DNA from: J134 sp964484045
Lineage (GTDB): Bacteria; Pseudomonadota; Alphaproteobacteria; Sphingomonadales; Rhodothalassiaceae
Assembly (NCBI GenBank): GCA_964484045.1
Contig: CAZAEP010000019.1
Span: 1-18,578 of the forward strand
Reading direction: 5' to 3'
DNA length: 18,578 nt
A program made the position numbers and the translations under genes. The notes below the pieces were generated by a model that did not search any database, was not told where the DNA came from, and was given only the letters and a program-made list of their open reading frames with translations. Below, in pieces: positions 1 through 9,841 of the stretch (its first letter is position 1; each line of letters starts with the position of its first letter).

Positions 1-29
1 TCGTGCCGGGCGCCCTGCGTCCCGGTGGA

Positions 30-50
30 CCCGCCGGTCACGCCGGCGGG
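30..50. repeat. Inverted repeat (8-bp stem) at the head of the repeat block
   Basis: The arm cccgccgg (30-37) is the exact reverse complement of ccggcggg (43-50), with a 5-base loop (38-42). The right arm is also the start of the first tandem-repeat core. No T-run follows on either strand, so a classic intrinsic terminator is not supported. It may be a structured end of an unseen upstream transcript or simply a by-product of the GC-rich repeats. Confidence 0.4.
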
Positions 51-207
51 TGACGCAGAAGGAGGGAGCGGCGGGTGACGCAGAAGGAGAAGCCGGCGGG
101 TGACGAATAAAAAGGCGCCGTCGAGGGACGCGGAATAATAGGCGCCGTCGAGGGACGCGGAATAATAGGCGCCGGCGGGTGACGAAGGAGGGGGCCGGCG
201 GGGGGCG
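42..207. repeat. Degenerate tandem repeat block, period about 25-27 bp
   Basis: A 14-base core like gccggcgggtgacg recurs with cores starting at 42, 67, 92, 117, 144 and 171, and a weaker copy near 194. Spacings are 25, 25, 25, 27, 27 and 23. Two consecutive 27-bp units (114-140 and 141-167) are identical. They carry the variant core gccgtcgagggacg and an AT-rich tail (ggaataata). Cores at 42, 92 and 171 are the same 14 bases. The block lies in the non-coding stretch 1-344 upstream of the MerR operon and no convincing gene covers it. Its role is unknown: possibilities are a protein-binding array, a structured RNA end, or neutral repeat expansion. Confidence 0.75.
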
Positions 208-274
208 ATGGAGGGCGGAAAAGGCGGAGAAGAGCCGGCGCCGTCGGATGCGGACGCGCCGCGACCTGCCGCTT

Positions 275-306
275 TCGACAGCTTGCCGTTTACGTAAACG
301 TCAACT
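275..306 (+). promoter_or_regulatory. Putative MerR-type promoter with elongated spacer
   Basis: A candidate -35 tcgaca (275-280, five of six matches to TTGACA) and a weak -10-like tcaact (301-306) are separated by 20 bases. The dyad operator sits between and partly over them. MerR-family regulators usually bind such over-long spacers and twist the DNA to restore polymerase contact, so the arrangement is plausible. The -10 match is poor, so the exact elements are uncertain. Confidence 0.3.
289..304. promoter_or_regulatory. Dyad operator, probable MerR/LiuR-type binding site
   Basis: The 16-base site tttacgtaaacgtcaa is a near-perfect dyad of form TTKACGTWWACGTMAA. A perfect 14-bp palindrome (287-300, cgtttacgtaaacg) overlaps its left part. 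It lies 40 bp before the start codon of the MerR-family gene that heads the beta-oxidation operon. From memory, it resembles motifs reported for the MerR-family regulator LiuR of branched-chain amino acid and fatty acid catabolism; this was not checked. Autoregulation of the operon from this site is the simplest reading. Confidence 0.65.
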
Positions 307-344
307 AGACGGAGAGCAACATTCCCCGTCGAGGCTTCCGACCG

Positions 345-845
345 ATGTCGCCGATACGCTACAGCATTGCCGATCTGGCGCGCGAGTTCGACGTCACGCC
401 GCGCGCCCTGCGCTTCTACGAGGCGCAGGGGTTGCTCGCGCCTGCGCGCCAGGGCCAGACACGGCTCTATTCGGCGGCCGACCGGGCGCGGCTGGCGTGG
501 ATTCTGCGCGGCAAGCGAGTCGGCTTCTCGCTCGCCGAGATCGCGGAGATGCTCGATCTCTATGCGCTCGGCGATCACCGCATCACGCAACGCCGGCGCA
601 CACTCGCCAAATGTCGCGAGCGCATCGCGGCGCTCGAGAGCCAGCGCGCCGACATCGACCAGATGATCGCCGAGCTCGAGGCCTTTACCGAGCTTCTCGC
701 CGAGATCATCGAGAACCCGGCATGCGAGGCCGCGGCGCGGGCGCGCTTCCACGCCGCGGTCGGCGAGACCGGTATCGGGCCGGCGCGCCTTGATCCCGAG
801 ACTCGCAAAAACGATCCCCAGGCCCCACATCTTCCTCGCGTCTGA
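345..845 (+). CDS. MerR-family transcriptional regulator
   Basis: This 166-residue protein has an N-terminal MerR winged-helix DNA-binding domain (about residues 5-73). It shows the typical run YSIADLAREF, then VTPRALRFYEAQGLL and a wing ending in RLYSAADRARL. A coiled-coil dimerisation helix follows (about 80-120, rich in R/E/L). The short C-terminal tail has no recognisable ligand domain and no cluster of cysteines like the metal-sensing members. The start ATG at 345 has a weak GAGG about 10 bases upstream. The acyl-CoA dehydrogenase starts 17 bases after the stop, so the gene leads a four-gene beta-oxidation operon. Likely role: control of acyl-CoA or branched-chain catabolism through the dyad at 289-304, comparable to LiuR. 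The family call is firm; the regulon and effector are inferred. Confidence 0.9.
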   Translation: MSPIRYSIADLAREFDVTPRALRFYEAQGLLAPARQGQTRLYSAADRARLAWILRGKRVGFSLAEIAEMLDLYALGDHRITQRRRTLAKCRERIAALESQRADIDQMIAELEAFTELLAEIIENPACEAAARARFHAAVGETGIGPARLDPETRKNDPQAPHLPRV

Positions 846-862
846 CAGAAAGGGTGCTCCCG

Positions 863-2653
<1,791 letters not shown>

Positions 2654-2701
2654 GACCGCATCCTCACCAGGGGAGGCACAGTGCAAGGAAAGGACCGTTT
2701 C

Positions 2702-3910
2702 ATGGCCGACGCCTTCATCTACGACGCCGTCCGCACGCCGCGCGGCAAGGGCCGTGCCGATGGCAGCCTTCACGAGATCACGCCGATCCAGCTCGCGACC
2801 CAGGTGCTCGAGGCGGTGCGGGACCGCAATGATCTCGACACTTCCGCCGTTGACGACGTCATTTTCGGATGCGTCACGCCGGTCGGCGAGCAGGGCGCCT
2901 GCATCCCGCGCGTCGCCGCGATGAACGCCGGCTTCGCCGAGACCGTCGCCGGGGTGCAGATCAACCGTTTCTGCGCCTCGGGGCTCGAGGCCTGCAACAT
3001 GGCCGCGGGCCAGATCATGGCCGGACAGACCGATCTCATGATCGGCGGCGGCGTCGAGCATATGAGCCGGGTGCCGATGGGCTCGGACGGCGGCGCCTGG
3101 GCCACCGACCCGGGGGTGGCGATTCCCACCTATTTCGTGCCCCAGGGCATCTCGGCGGACCTCATCGCCACCAAATACGGCTATTCGCGCGACGATCTCG
3201 ACGCCTATGCCGTGGAGTCGCAAAAGCGCGCCAAGCGCGCCTGGGACGAGGGCCGTTTCGCGCGCTCGATCGTGCCGGTCAAGGACGTCATCGGCGAGAT
3301 CGTGCTCGACCACGACGAACATATGCGGCCCGAGACCGACATGCAGTCGCTCGGGGCGCTCAAACCCTCCTTCGCCGAGATCGGCACCAGTTTCGGCTTC
3401 GATTCGGTGGCGATCCAGAAATACCCCGAGATCGAGCGCATCAATCACGTCCATCATGCCGGCAATTCCTCGGGCATCGTCGACGGGGCGGCGGCCGTTC
3501 TCATCGGCAACCGCGAGACGGGCGAGCGCCTCGGTCTCACGCCGCGGGCGCGCATTCGCGCCTATGCCTCGATCGGCTCGGAGCCGACGATCATGCTGAC
3601 CGGCCCCTCCTTCGCCGCCGAGAAGGCATTGAAGCGCGCCGGCATGGAGGTCGGCGACATCGATCTGTGGGAGCTCAACGAGGCCTTCGCCGCCGTCGTG
3701 CTGCGCTTCATGGACGTGCTCGGGGTCGATCACGACCGGCTCAATGTGAACGGCGGCGCGATCGCCATGGGCCATCCGCTCGGCGCCACCGGCGCCATGA
3801 TCCTCGGCACCGTGCTCGACGAGCTCGAGCGCACGGGGCAAGGCACGGCGCTCGTCAGCCTGTGCATCGGTGCCGGCATGGGCACCGCGACCATCATCGA
3901 GCGGGTCTGA
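2702..3910 (+). CDS. fadA: Acetyl-CoA C-acyltransferase (3-ketoacyl-CoA thiolase)
   Basis: This 402-residue thiolase carries out the last step of beta-oxidation, cleaving 3-ketoacyl-CoA with CoA to release acetyl-CoA. The nucleophilic Cys is C91 (NRFCASGLEA). The His is H358 (AMGHPLGATGA), and the second catalytic Cys is C388 in the C-terminal CIGAGMG motif. All three are intact. ATG 2702 is preferred, with AAGGAAAGGA 7 bases upstream and the normal thiolase start MADAFIYDAVRTPRGK. An in-frame GTG at 2681 would add seven residues and has GGGAGG only 4 bases before it. It lies 48 bases after the dehydrogenase and 25 before the fadB-like gene, so it probably forms the beta subunit of a trifunctional-type complex. 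A biosynthetic acetyl-CoA acetyltransferase is less likely in this setting. The fadA symbol is by role, not proven orthology. Confidence 0.93.
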   Translation: MADAFIYDAVRTPRGKGRADGSLHEITPIQLATQVLEAVRDRNDLDTSAVDDVIFGCVTPVGEQGACIPRVAAMNAGFAETVAGVQINRFCASGLEACNMAAGQIMAGQTDLMIGGGVEHMSRVPMGSDGGAWATDPGVAIPTYFVPQGISADLIATKYGYSRDDLDAYAVESQKRAKRAWDEGRFARSIVPVKDVIGEIVLDHDEHMRPETDMQSLGALKPSFAEIGTSFGFDSVAIQKYPEIERINHVHHAGNSSGIVDGAAAVLIGNRETGERLGLTPRARIRAYASIGSEPTIMLTGPSFAAEKALKRAGMEVGDIDLWELNEAFAAVVLRFMDVLGVDHDRLNVNGGAIAMGHPLGATGAMILGTVLDELERTGQGTALVSLCIGAGMGTATIIERV

Positions 3911-3935
3911 GACCGCGGAGCAGGGAAGAAACACG

Positions 3936-6146
3936 ATGACCAAGACCATTCAGTTCGAGATCGAAGACGGCGTCGCCATCCTCAGCATCGACGTTCCCGG
4001 CCAGTCGATGAACATCATCACGCCCGAGGTGATGAGCGAGCTCGAGGAGCTCGTCGACCGCGTGCTTGCGGACGACGCCATCGAAGGCGCCGTCATCACC
4101 TCGGCCAAGTCGAGCTTCATGGCCGGCGCCGATCTCCGGATGCTGAGCCGGCTCTCGGCGATGGCGAAGAGCCACCGTCCGGGCGAGATCTTCCGGCAGG
4201 CGGTGCGCCTCAATCGCCTCTTCCGCAAGCTCGAGACCGGCGGCAGGCCGGTGAAGGAGCTGCGGAAGACGAAAACCAAGCCCTTCGTCGCGGCGGTCCG
4301 CGGGCAGGCGCTCGGCGGCGGCTTCGAGCTGCCGCTGGCCTGCCATTTCCGTGTCGCCGCCGATGACGGCTCGGTGAAGTTCGGCACGCCAGAGGTGATG
4401 GTCGGTCTCCTGCCCGGCGCCGGCGGTACGCAGAGGCTGCCGCGCATCATCGGCATTCAGGCGGCGCTGCAGTATCTCACCACCGGCAAGACCCTGAGCG
4501 CGCAGGAGGCGAAGAGCTTCGGCATCGTCACCGAGCTGGCGCCGCCGGACCAGCTCGTCGCGCGGGCGAAGGCGCTGGTCAAGGCGAACCCGCGTGCGAT
4601 CCAGCCCTGGGACGTGAAGGGCTTCAAATATCCCGGCGGCGGCGGGGCCATGCATCCCAATGCCGTGCGCACCTTCATGGCCGCGAACGCGATGGCGCGC
4701 GAGAAGACCTACGGGCTCTATCCCGCGGTGCAGTATATTCTGTCGTCGGTCTATGAGGGCTCGATCGTGCCCTTCGACCGGGCGCTCGAGATCGAGAGCA
4801 AGTATTTCACGCGCCTGCTCGTCGAAGGGCAGGCGGCGAACATGATCCGCACCCTCTTCGTCAACAAGCAGGCCGCCGAGAAGGGCGCGCGCCGGCCCAA
4901 GGGCATCGAGCCCATGCCGACGAAACGGCTCGGCATGCTGGGCGCGGGCCTGATGGGCGCCGGCATCGCCTATGTCTCGGCGGCCGCCGGCATCGAGGTG
5001 GTGCTCATCGACCGCGACCAGGCCGCCGCCGAGCGCGGCAAGGCGCATTCGGTGAAGCTGGTGGAGAAGGCGGTCCGGCGGCGCAGGATGTCGAAGGAGG
5101 AGGGCGAGGCCCTGCTCGCGCGCATCACGCCGAGCGCCGACTATGCCGATCTCGCCGGCTGCGATCTCGTCATCGAGGCGGTGTTCGAGGACCGTGCGCT
5201 CAAGGCCGACGTGACGACGCGCGCGCTTGCGGTGACCGGCGAGGACATCGTCTTCGGTTCGAACACCTCGACCCTGCCGATTACCAGTCTCGCCGAGGCC
5301 GATCCGAAGCCGGAGAACTTCATCGGCATCCACTTCTTCTCCCCGGTCGAGAAGATGCCGCTGGTCGAGATCATCGTCGGCAGGAAGACCGGGGAGCGCG
5401 CCATCGCCAAGGCGCTCGACTATGTGCGCCAGATCAGGAAGACCCCGATCGTGGTCAATGATGCCCGCGGCTTTTACACCTCGCGCTCCTTCGGCACCTA
5501 TGTCATGGAGGGCTATACGATGATCGCCGAGGGCGTCAATCCGGCGCTGATCGAGAACGCCGGGCGCATGATCGGCATGCCGGTGGGGCCGCTCGCGGTC
5601 GGCGACGAGGTGGCGATCGACCTCTCCTACAAGATTCTGAAACAGACGAAGAAGGACCTCGGCGACGCCTACGCGCCCTCGCCCGGCGACCGCGTGGTCG
5701 AGCTCTTCGTCGAGAAGCTCGAACGCTTCGGGCGCAAGAACGGCAAGGGCATGTACGTCTATCCCGAAGACGGGTCGAAGAAGTATCTCTGGCCCGGGAT
5801 CGCCGAGCATTTCCCGCCCGCCGCCACGCAGCCCGATGTCGAGGAGGTGAAGAAGCGCCTGCTCTATCGCCAGATCGTCGAATGCGTGCGCTGCTACGAG
5901 GAGGGCGTGCTGGTCACCGTCGAGGACGGCGATGTCGGCGCCATCTTCGGCTGGGGCTTCGCGCCCTGGACCGGCGGCCCCTTCAGCCATGTCGACTTCA
6001 TTGGCGCCAAAGCCTTCGTCGCCGAGGCCGACCGGCTCGCCGACGCCTATGGCGAACGCTTCCGGGTGCCGGATCGGATACGCGAGATGGCGGCGCGCGG
6101 CGAGACCTATTACAAGACGCCGGAGGCGCAGGCGAGCGCCGCCTGA
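3936..6146 (+). CDS. fadB: Enoyl-CoA hydratase / 3-hydroxyacyl-CoA dehydrogenase fusion (FadB/FadJ-like)
   Basis: This 736-residue bifunctional enzyme hydrates enoyl-CoA and oxidises the resulting 3-hydroxyacyl-CoA with NAD+. The N-terminal crotonase domain (about 1-200) has the oxyanion-hole run ALGGGFELPLACH and the hydratase glutamates E131 and E153 (GTPEVMVGLLPGAGG). The dehydrogenase half begins near residue 328 with the NAD-binding Rossmann motif GAGLMGAG (from G336). H466 (GIHFFSPVEKMP) and E478 have the same 12-residue spacing as the E. coli FadB catalytic pair. Two C-terminal 3HCDH domains follow. ATG 3936 has AGGGAAG 7 bases upstream. It is the last gene of the operon and would pair with the thiolase. 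The length is close to E. coli FadB (729) and FadJ (714). The symbol reflects domain plan and role; whether it is a FadB or FadJ ortholog is open. Confidence 0.93.
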   Translation: MTKTIQFEIEDGVAILSIDVPGQSMNIITPEVMSELEELVDRVLADDAIEGAVITSAKSSFMAGADLRMLSRLSAMAKSHRPGEIFRQAVRLNRLFRKLETGGRPVKELRKTKTKPFVAAVRGQALGGGFELPLACHFRVAADDGSVKFGTPEVMVGLLPGAGGTQRLPRIIGIQAALQYLTTGKTLSAQEAKSFGIVTELAPPDQLVARAKALVKANPRAIQPWDVKGFKYPGGGGAMHPNAVRTFMAANAMAREKTYGLYPAVQYILSSVYEGSIVPFDRALEIESKYFTRLLVEGQAANMIRTLFVNKQAAEKGARRPKGIEPMPTKRLGMLGAGLMGAGIAYVSAAAGIEVVLIDRDQAAAERGKAHSVKLVEKAVRRRRMSKEEGEALLARITPSADYADLAGCDLVIEAVFEDRALKADVTTRALAVTGEDIVFGSNTSTLPITSLAEADPKPENFIGIHFFSPVEKMPLVEIIVGRKTGERAIAKALDYVRQIRKTPIVVNDARGFYTSRSFGTYVMEGYTMIAEGVNPALIENAGRMIGMPVGPLAVGDEVAIDLSYKILKQTKKDLGDAYAPSPGDRVVELFVEKLERFGRKNGKGMYVYPEDGSKKYLWPGIAEHFPPAATQPDVEEVKKRLLYRQIVECVRCYEEGVLVTVEDGDVGAIFGWGFAPWTGGPFSHVDFIGAKAFVAEADRLADAYGERFRVPDRIREMAARGETYYKTPEAQASAA

Positions 6147-6165
6147 GGAGCGGGGGCGCCTCAGG
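6142..6165 (+). terminator. Weak hairpin at the end of the beta-oxidation operon
   Basis: The arm cctgagg (6142-6148), which includes the stop codon of the fadB-like gene, pairs with cctcagg (6159-6165) across a 10-base loop. There is no T-run after it. It may aid mRNA 3'-end stability or Rho-dependent ending, but it is not a standard intrinsic terminator. Confidence 0.25.
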
Positions 6166-6269
6166 AGGGCCATCCATCGGCAATGCGCTGACGGGCGCCC
6201 GACATGCGAGGGCGTCGCCGGCTTGCCCGCAAGGCGCGGCCCGCTCATCGGTCGCGACACAACGCCGGA

Positions 6270-6299
6270 TTGCATTTCCCTCCCCGTCTCCAGTATATC
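6270..6299 (+). promoter_or_regulatory. Putative promoter of the wecB-like gene
   Basis: A -35-like ttgcat (6270-6275) and a -10-like tatatc (6294-6299) are 18 bases apart. They lie in a locally more AT-rich stretch of the 189-bp gap between the operon and the epimerase gene. The predicted start near 6306 would give a leader of about 30 bases containing GGAGG (6321-6325). This supports independent transcription of the epimerase gene. Confidence 0.45.
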
Positions 6300-6335
6300 T
6301 TGATGCCGTCGGGGGGCGAGGGAGGCATCATCGCG

Positions 6336-7511
6336 ATGGCGGAGCAGGGGGCACAAGCGCGCATCCTGTGCGTCATCGGCACCCGTCCCGAGGCGATCAA
6401 GATGGCGCCCGTGATTGCCGCCCTGCGCAAGACGCCCGGACTGCGGCCGGTCGTCTGCATCACCGGTCAGCATCGCGAGCTTGTCGACGACATCCTGTCG
6501 CTGTTTGCGATCCGGGCGGATTTCGATCTCGATCTCATGACCCCGCGGCAGGACCTCGTCGAGCTTGCCGCGCGCATGCTACGCGCCTTCGCTGCGGTCG
6601 TCGCGCAGGTCGCGCCGCATCTCGTGCTCGTTCAGGGCGATACGACGACGACCCTGGCGGCCAGCCTGGCGGCGCTCTACCGGCGGGTTCCGCTGGCTCA
6701 TGTCGAGGCGGGCCTGCGCACCGGCGATCTCGATTGCCCCTGGCCCGAAGAGGCGAACCGGCGGGTGGCCGGAGCGATCGCTGCGATCCACTTCGCTCCC
6801 ACCGGGATCGCACGGGCCAATCTCCTTGCCGAAGGCGTGCCTCCCGAACGCATCCATGTCACCGGCAACACCGGGATCGATTCCCTGCTGTCGACCCTCG
6901 AAGGCCTCAAGGACGCGTCGCCGCTGATCGCACGACTGCATGCCGCGCTGCCCTTTCTCGGACCCCGCGACGGCGTCCCGGCACGCCGCCTGGTTCTGGT
7001 CACCAGCCATCGCCGCGAGAGCTTCGGCGCCGGGCTCGACGAGGTCTGCCGGGCGCTTCTCCGCCTGTCCGGGCGGCGTGATCTCGCGATTGCCTTTTTC
7101 CTCCACCTCAATCCGGACGTCCGCGACCCGGTGCGGCGCCGGCTCGGGGGGCGGCGCAATATTCACCTGATCGAACCCCTGGATTACCGGAGCTTCGTCT
7201 ATTGCATGAGCCGGGCGTGGCTGATCCTGACCGATTCCGGCGGCATTCAGGAAGAGGCGTCGGTGCTCGGCAAGCCGGTCCTTGTCCTGCGGCGGCTGAG
7301 CGAGCGGGTCGAGGGGATCGCCCGTGGCGGCGCCCGGCTTGTGGGCACCGACCGCCGGCGGATCGTCGCCGAAGTCGATCGTCTGTGCGATGACGCGACG
7401 GCGTATCGCCGCATGAGCCGGGCGGACACCACCTATGGCGACGGCCGGGCGAGCCGGCGCATCTGCAACATCCTCAGCCGGGAGGTCATGGCACCGCGGA
7501 GCATGCCCTAG
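6336..7511 (+). CDS. wecB: UDP-N-acetylglucosamine 2-epimerase (non-hydrolysing)
   Basis: This 391-residue cytoplasmic enzyme of the GT-B fold interconverts UDP-GlcNAc and UDP-ManNAc, the precursor of ManNAc-type sugars in surface glycans. Recognisable motifs are GTRPEAIKMAP at the N-terminus, QGDTTTT (D102), HVEAGLRTGD (E124), WPEEANRR (E138, R142), SHRRESFG (H225), and LTDSGGIQEEA. These match the E. coli WecB catalytic positions D95, E117, E131, R135 and H213 in order and nearly in spacing. ATG 6336 is chosen because GGAGG (6321-6325) is 10 bases upstream and the conserved fold starts right after. An in-frame ATG at 6303 lacks a ribosome site. No other glycan genes lie in the window, so it is an orphan here. 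Its stop codon directly abuts the stop codon of the opposite-strand gene. Confidence 0.93.
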   Translation: MAEQGAQARILCVIGTRPEAIKMAPVIAALRKTPGLRPVVCITGQHRELVDDILSLFAIRADFDLDLMTPRQDLVELAARMLRAFAAVVAQVAPHLVLVQGDTTTTLAASLAALYRRVPLAHVEAGLRTGDLDCPWPEEANRRVAGAIAAIHFAPTGIARANLLAEGVPPERIHVTGNTGIDSLLSTLEGLKDASPLIARLHAALPFLGPRDGVPARRLVLVTSHRRESFGAGLDEVCRALLRLSGRRDLAIAFFLHLNPDVRDPVRRRLGGRRNIHLIEPLDYRSFVYCMSRAWLILTDSGGIQEEASVLGKPVLVLRRLSERVEGIARGGARLVGTDRRRIVAEVDRLCDDATAYRRMSRADTTYGDGRASRRICNILSREVMAPRSMP

Positions 7512-9716
7512 TCAGTGCCCCGTCTCGTTCTCCCGGCGCGGCCGTGGACGCGGACCCGGCGGGTCGGGGAGGGACTTCCCATCCTCTTGTCCGTTGATCG
7601 CAGGAGCCCCCATGCTTGGCTGGGGCTGCGCGCGCCCGCGAATTTCGAGGTGCATGTCCGGCTTTTCAAAGGTCCTGCGGATGGAATCCTTGGCTCCTTT
7701 GGAACGATTCGTCCATGCGAAGAAAGACCAATCCGAGAACTGCCTGCGATCCTCGAAGAACTGCCCGACCTCATCCGGCCGCAGATGGTCGCGAAGAGTC
7801 GTGAAGACAACGGTGATGACCAGATCTCCGCCATCATGCTTCCATGTCAAATTCAGGCGATAAGCATCTCGCTCGATGGATGTTTCCTTCAACTCGACAT
7901 CCATGCCCTCGGGAAGGTGGAGGACCTGCCTTTCTCGAACGGAGAGAGGGTAAGGGAGCGCGAACGGTGCCTTGCGCACCGTGTCGTCCTCCGAGATCGA
8001 AGGAATGAACGTCTCCAGCCAATGCGGCGAGATCTCGAACGTGTAGCGTTCCTCATCTTCCTCCCATACCCAGAAATAACGCGCCTTGAAGTCCTGCGAA
8101 ACGACGATCCTGTTGTCTGCGAACATGTCCGCAATATGGACGTCTCCATCCGTTTCGACATAGTCTCCGAGATTCCTGAATCCCTCCAGATAAGTCAGTC
8201 TGATGACTTTGCTTCCCGAACGCTCGATGAGCGCACGAACGCCGTCCGCCCATCGACCGGCATAGCTGGTCGTAAAGCTTGCCTTTCGTCCCGACCACAG
8301 GTCGACGAAGGTCGTCATGTCCACATCAAAGCCGTCCGAGGTCTGCGTCTGCCGAGCCGGCAAGCGAACGAGCGCGTCCTGCCCGTCCCGGACCGGCAGA
8401 ACGAAATCCGTCTGCGGCAATTCGAACGAGGCATGTGTATGATCGCGCGGCGTCGCCGTCGCGTCGACCCATAACGGTCCCGCGGCGCGTGCCACCAGAG
8501 CGATCACATGATCGAAGGCCAGCGGTGTCGGGACGCCCGGACGGACATGGCCGCGCGCGGTTTCGGTGAGCGCGGGATAGGCCGTGATCCCCACCGCCTT
8601 GAGCATGGCGATCAGCAGCGCGACCTTGTCCTTGCAATCTCCCCATCGGCGGGCGAGAACGTCGCGCGGGGGAAACGGGACATAGCCGTTCCGACTGAGT
8701 CCGGGGCCGAGATATCGGATTTTTCCCTGAACGAAGGCAGCGATCGCGGATACCTTGTCACGCTCATCGGTTCGACCGGCAACAAGGTCCCTGGCGGTCG
8801 CCGCCACATCTTCATCGATGGGGCCCGCGAAAACGAGCCGGGACTGCGCCCATTCAACCACATCGTTCCAGCCTCTCGCGCCGCTGACGAACGTCATGGG
8901 CACCTGGTCGAACCACGGGGGAACGTGATCCTCCGTTTCCGCAGGCTCGAGGTCCTTCTGTTCCCAACTGTATTCGATCAGGTCGCCGACCCTCGACTCC
9001 CGGGGCGCCTCATCGCCGCCGACGAGATAGAAATAAAGTGGAGACTTCGGGTCGGTCAGAAAACGGCGGTAGTAAATTCGCACCGGGTTCTCGGGGGAAG
9101 AATTGTAGACTTCCGTGCGCTGTCCTTCGAGACCCGGCGTATCGCCCATCATCGAATAGGCGAACTCAAGGAGGTCTCCGACCCGGAGGTCGGGCACGTA
9201 GATCTTGAGGACGGTCATGTCCGCCGTCCGGGTGTCGTCGAGACCGGCAGCGCTTTTGACGGTTTCCACGATTGCCCGGTCGGCAATCTCGAATGCTTTG
9301 CCGTCGCGCCAGATCCGAAAAACATGAAACGTCAGTTTCTGCCGCCCTTCGTAGAAAGCTCCGTAGAGAATCGACGCGTTGGCGATCGCGGCTTTCGATT
9401 GCAGTTCATAAACAACCCGCCGGAAATGCCGTGTCCTGCCCTCCGCATAATTGACCTGTTCCTCCCAGAGTCGAAAGATCACACCTCTTTTCGCTTCCGG
9501 CGTTGTCTCAGGATCCGCAGGGGCGGAATCGAAATCGTGAAGCCTGACCCAGGCCGGCGCGGGCGAGAGCTGCAGCCCGGCATGCGGAGCAGCGCAGGCG
9601 TTTTCCGTGGCCCCCGTCAATATGGTGAAGACCAAGAACAGGAGTTGCGGGAGCAGGTATCTGATGCACCATAGGACGCCCGCACCGGGGCGATCTTTCG
9701 ATCGTGATATCGTCAT
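7512..9716 (-). CDS. Exported DUF3857 / transglutaminase-like protein
   Basis: This 734-residue protein starts with a signal peptide: positively charged residues, then LLPQLLFLVFTILTG, then a likely cleavage near ACA-AP. It therefore probably acts in the periplasm. A DUF3857 beta-rich domain (about 70-250) precedes a papain-fold transglutaminase-like domain. The catalytic triad is intact: C361 (RWGDCKDK), H403 (FDHVIAL), D418 (LWVDATATP). A beta-rich C-terminal region ends in a Pro/Arg-rich tail. ATG 9716 is preferred, with GGGAAG about 7 bases upstream. GTG 9770 would add 18 polar residues before the signal peptide. Local GC is lower than in neighbours (31 of 60 bases in 8041-8100, against 41 of 60 in 5881-5940), suggesting separate origin. 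The gene is 158 bp downstream of the oxygenase gene on the same strand. Such folds act as proteases, amidases or cross-linking enzymes; the substrate is unknown. Confidence 0.88.
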   Translation of the reverse strand: MTISRSKDRPGAGVLWCIRYLLPQLLFLVFTILTGATENACAAPHAGLQLSPAPAWVRLHDFDSAPADPETTPEAKRGVIFRLWEEQVNYAEGRTRHFRRVVYELQSKAAIANASILYGAFYEGRQKLTFHVFRIWRDGKAFEIADRAIVETVKSAAGLDDTRTADMTVLKIYVPDLRVGDLLEFAYSMMGDTPGLEGQRTEVYNSSPENPVRIYYRRFLTDPKSPLYFYLVGGDEAPRESRVGDLIEYSWEQKDLEPAETEDHVPPWFDQVPMTFVSGARGWNDVVEWAQSRLVFAGPIDEDVAATARDLVAGRTDERDKVSAIAAFVQGKIRYLGPGLSRNGYVPFPPRDVLARRWGDCKDKVALLIAMLKAVGITAYPALTETARGHVRPGVPTPLAFDHVIALVARAAGPLWVDATATPRDHTHASFELPQTDFVLPVRDGQDALVRLPARQTQTSDGFDVDMTTFVDLWSGRKASFTTSYAGRWADGVRALIERSGSKVIRLTYLEGFRNLGDYVETDGDVHIADMFADNRIVVSQDFKARYFWVWEEDEERYTFEISPHWLETFIPSISEDDTVRKAPFALPYPLSVRERQVLHLPEGMDVELKETSIERDAYRLNLTWKHDGGDLVITVVFTTLRDHLRPDEVGQFFEDRRQFSDWSFFAWTNRSKGAKDSIRRTFEKPDMHLEIRGRAQPQPSMGAPAINGQEDGKSLPDPPGPRPRPRRENETGH

Positions 9717-9794
9717 TGCCGACTTCCCGCGGCCATTATCGCCATGCGATAGTCTCCCCTTCGGATACACGCCCAGTCAAGTGCGCCGTCGGCA

Positions 9795-9811
9795 CCTGCT
9801 TTCGTAGCAGG
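9795..9811 (-). other. Small hairpin upstream of the DUF3857 gene
   Basis: The arm cctgct (9795-9800) pairs with agcagg (9806-9811) over a 5-base loop. It lies in the 158-bp gap between the oxygenase stop and the DUF3857 start, 79 bases before the start codon. It could be a leader stem or transcript-processing site. No T-run follows on the minus strand. Confidence 0.3.
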
Positions 9812-9841
9812 GCACGGAGACAGCGGTGATGATGGAGCGGC

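Noticed and set aside
1..200. Possible coding repeat on the minus strand through the tandem repeats
   Set aside because: Two minus-strand frames are open there because the 27-bp period keeps frame, but there is no start signal, no known family and the 25-bp units break the phase.
42..207. Repeat block as a CRISPR array
   Set aside because: Units follow each other without unique spacers of constant length, and no cas genes are present.
179..793. Plus-strand open frame beginning in the repeat block and overlapping the MerR gene
   Set aside because: The product is Arg/Ala-rich without a recognisable fold, and the MerR frame explains the sequence.
3894..6473. Minus-strand open frame of 859 codons opposite the fadB-like gene
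   Set aside because: Antisense shadow in GC-rich coding DNA. It shows no domain motifs, and the sense protein is clearly real.
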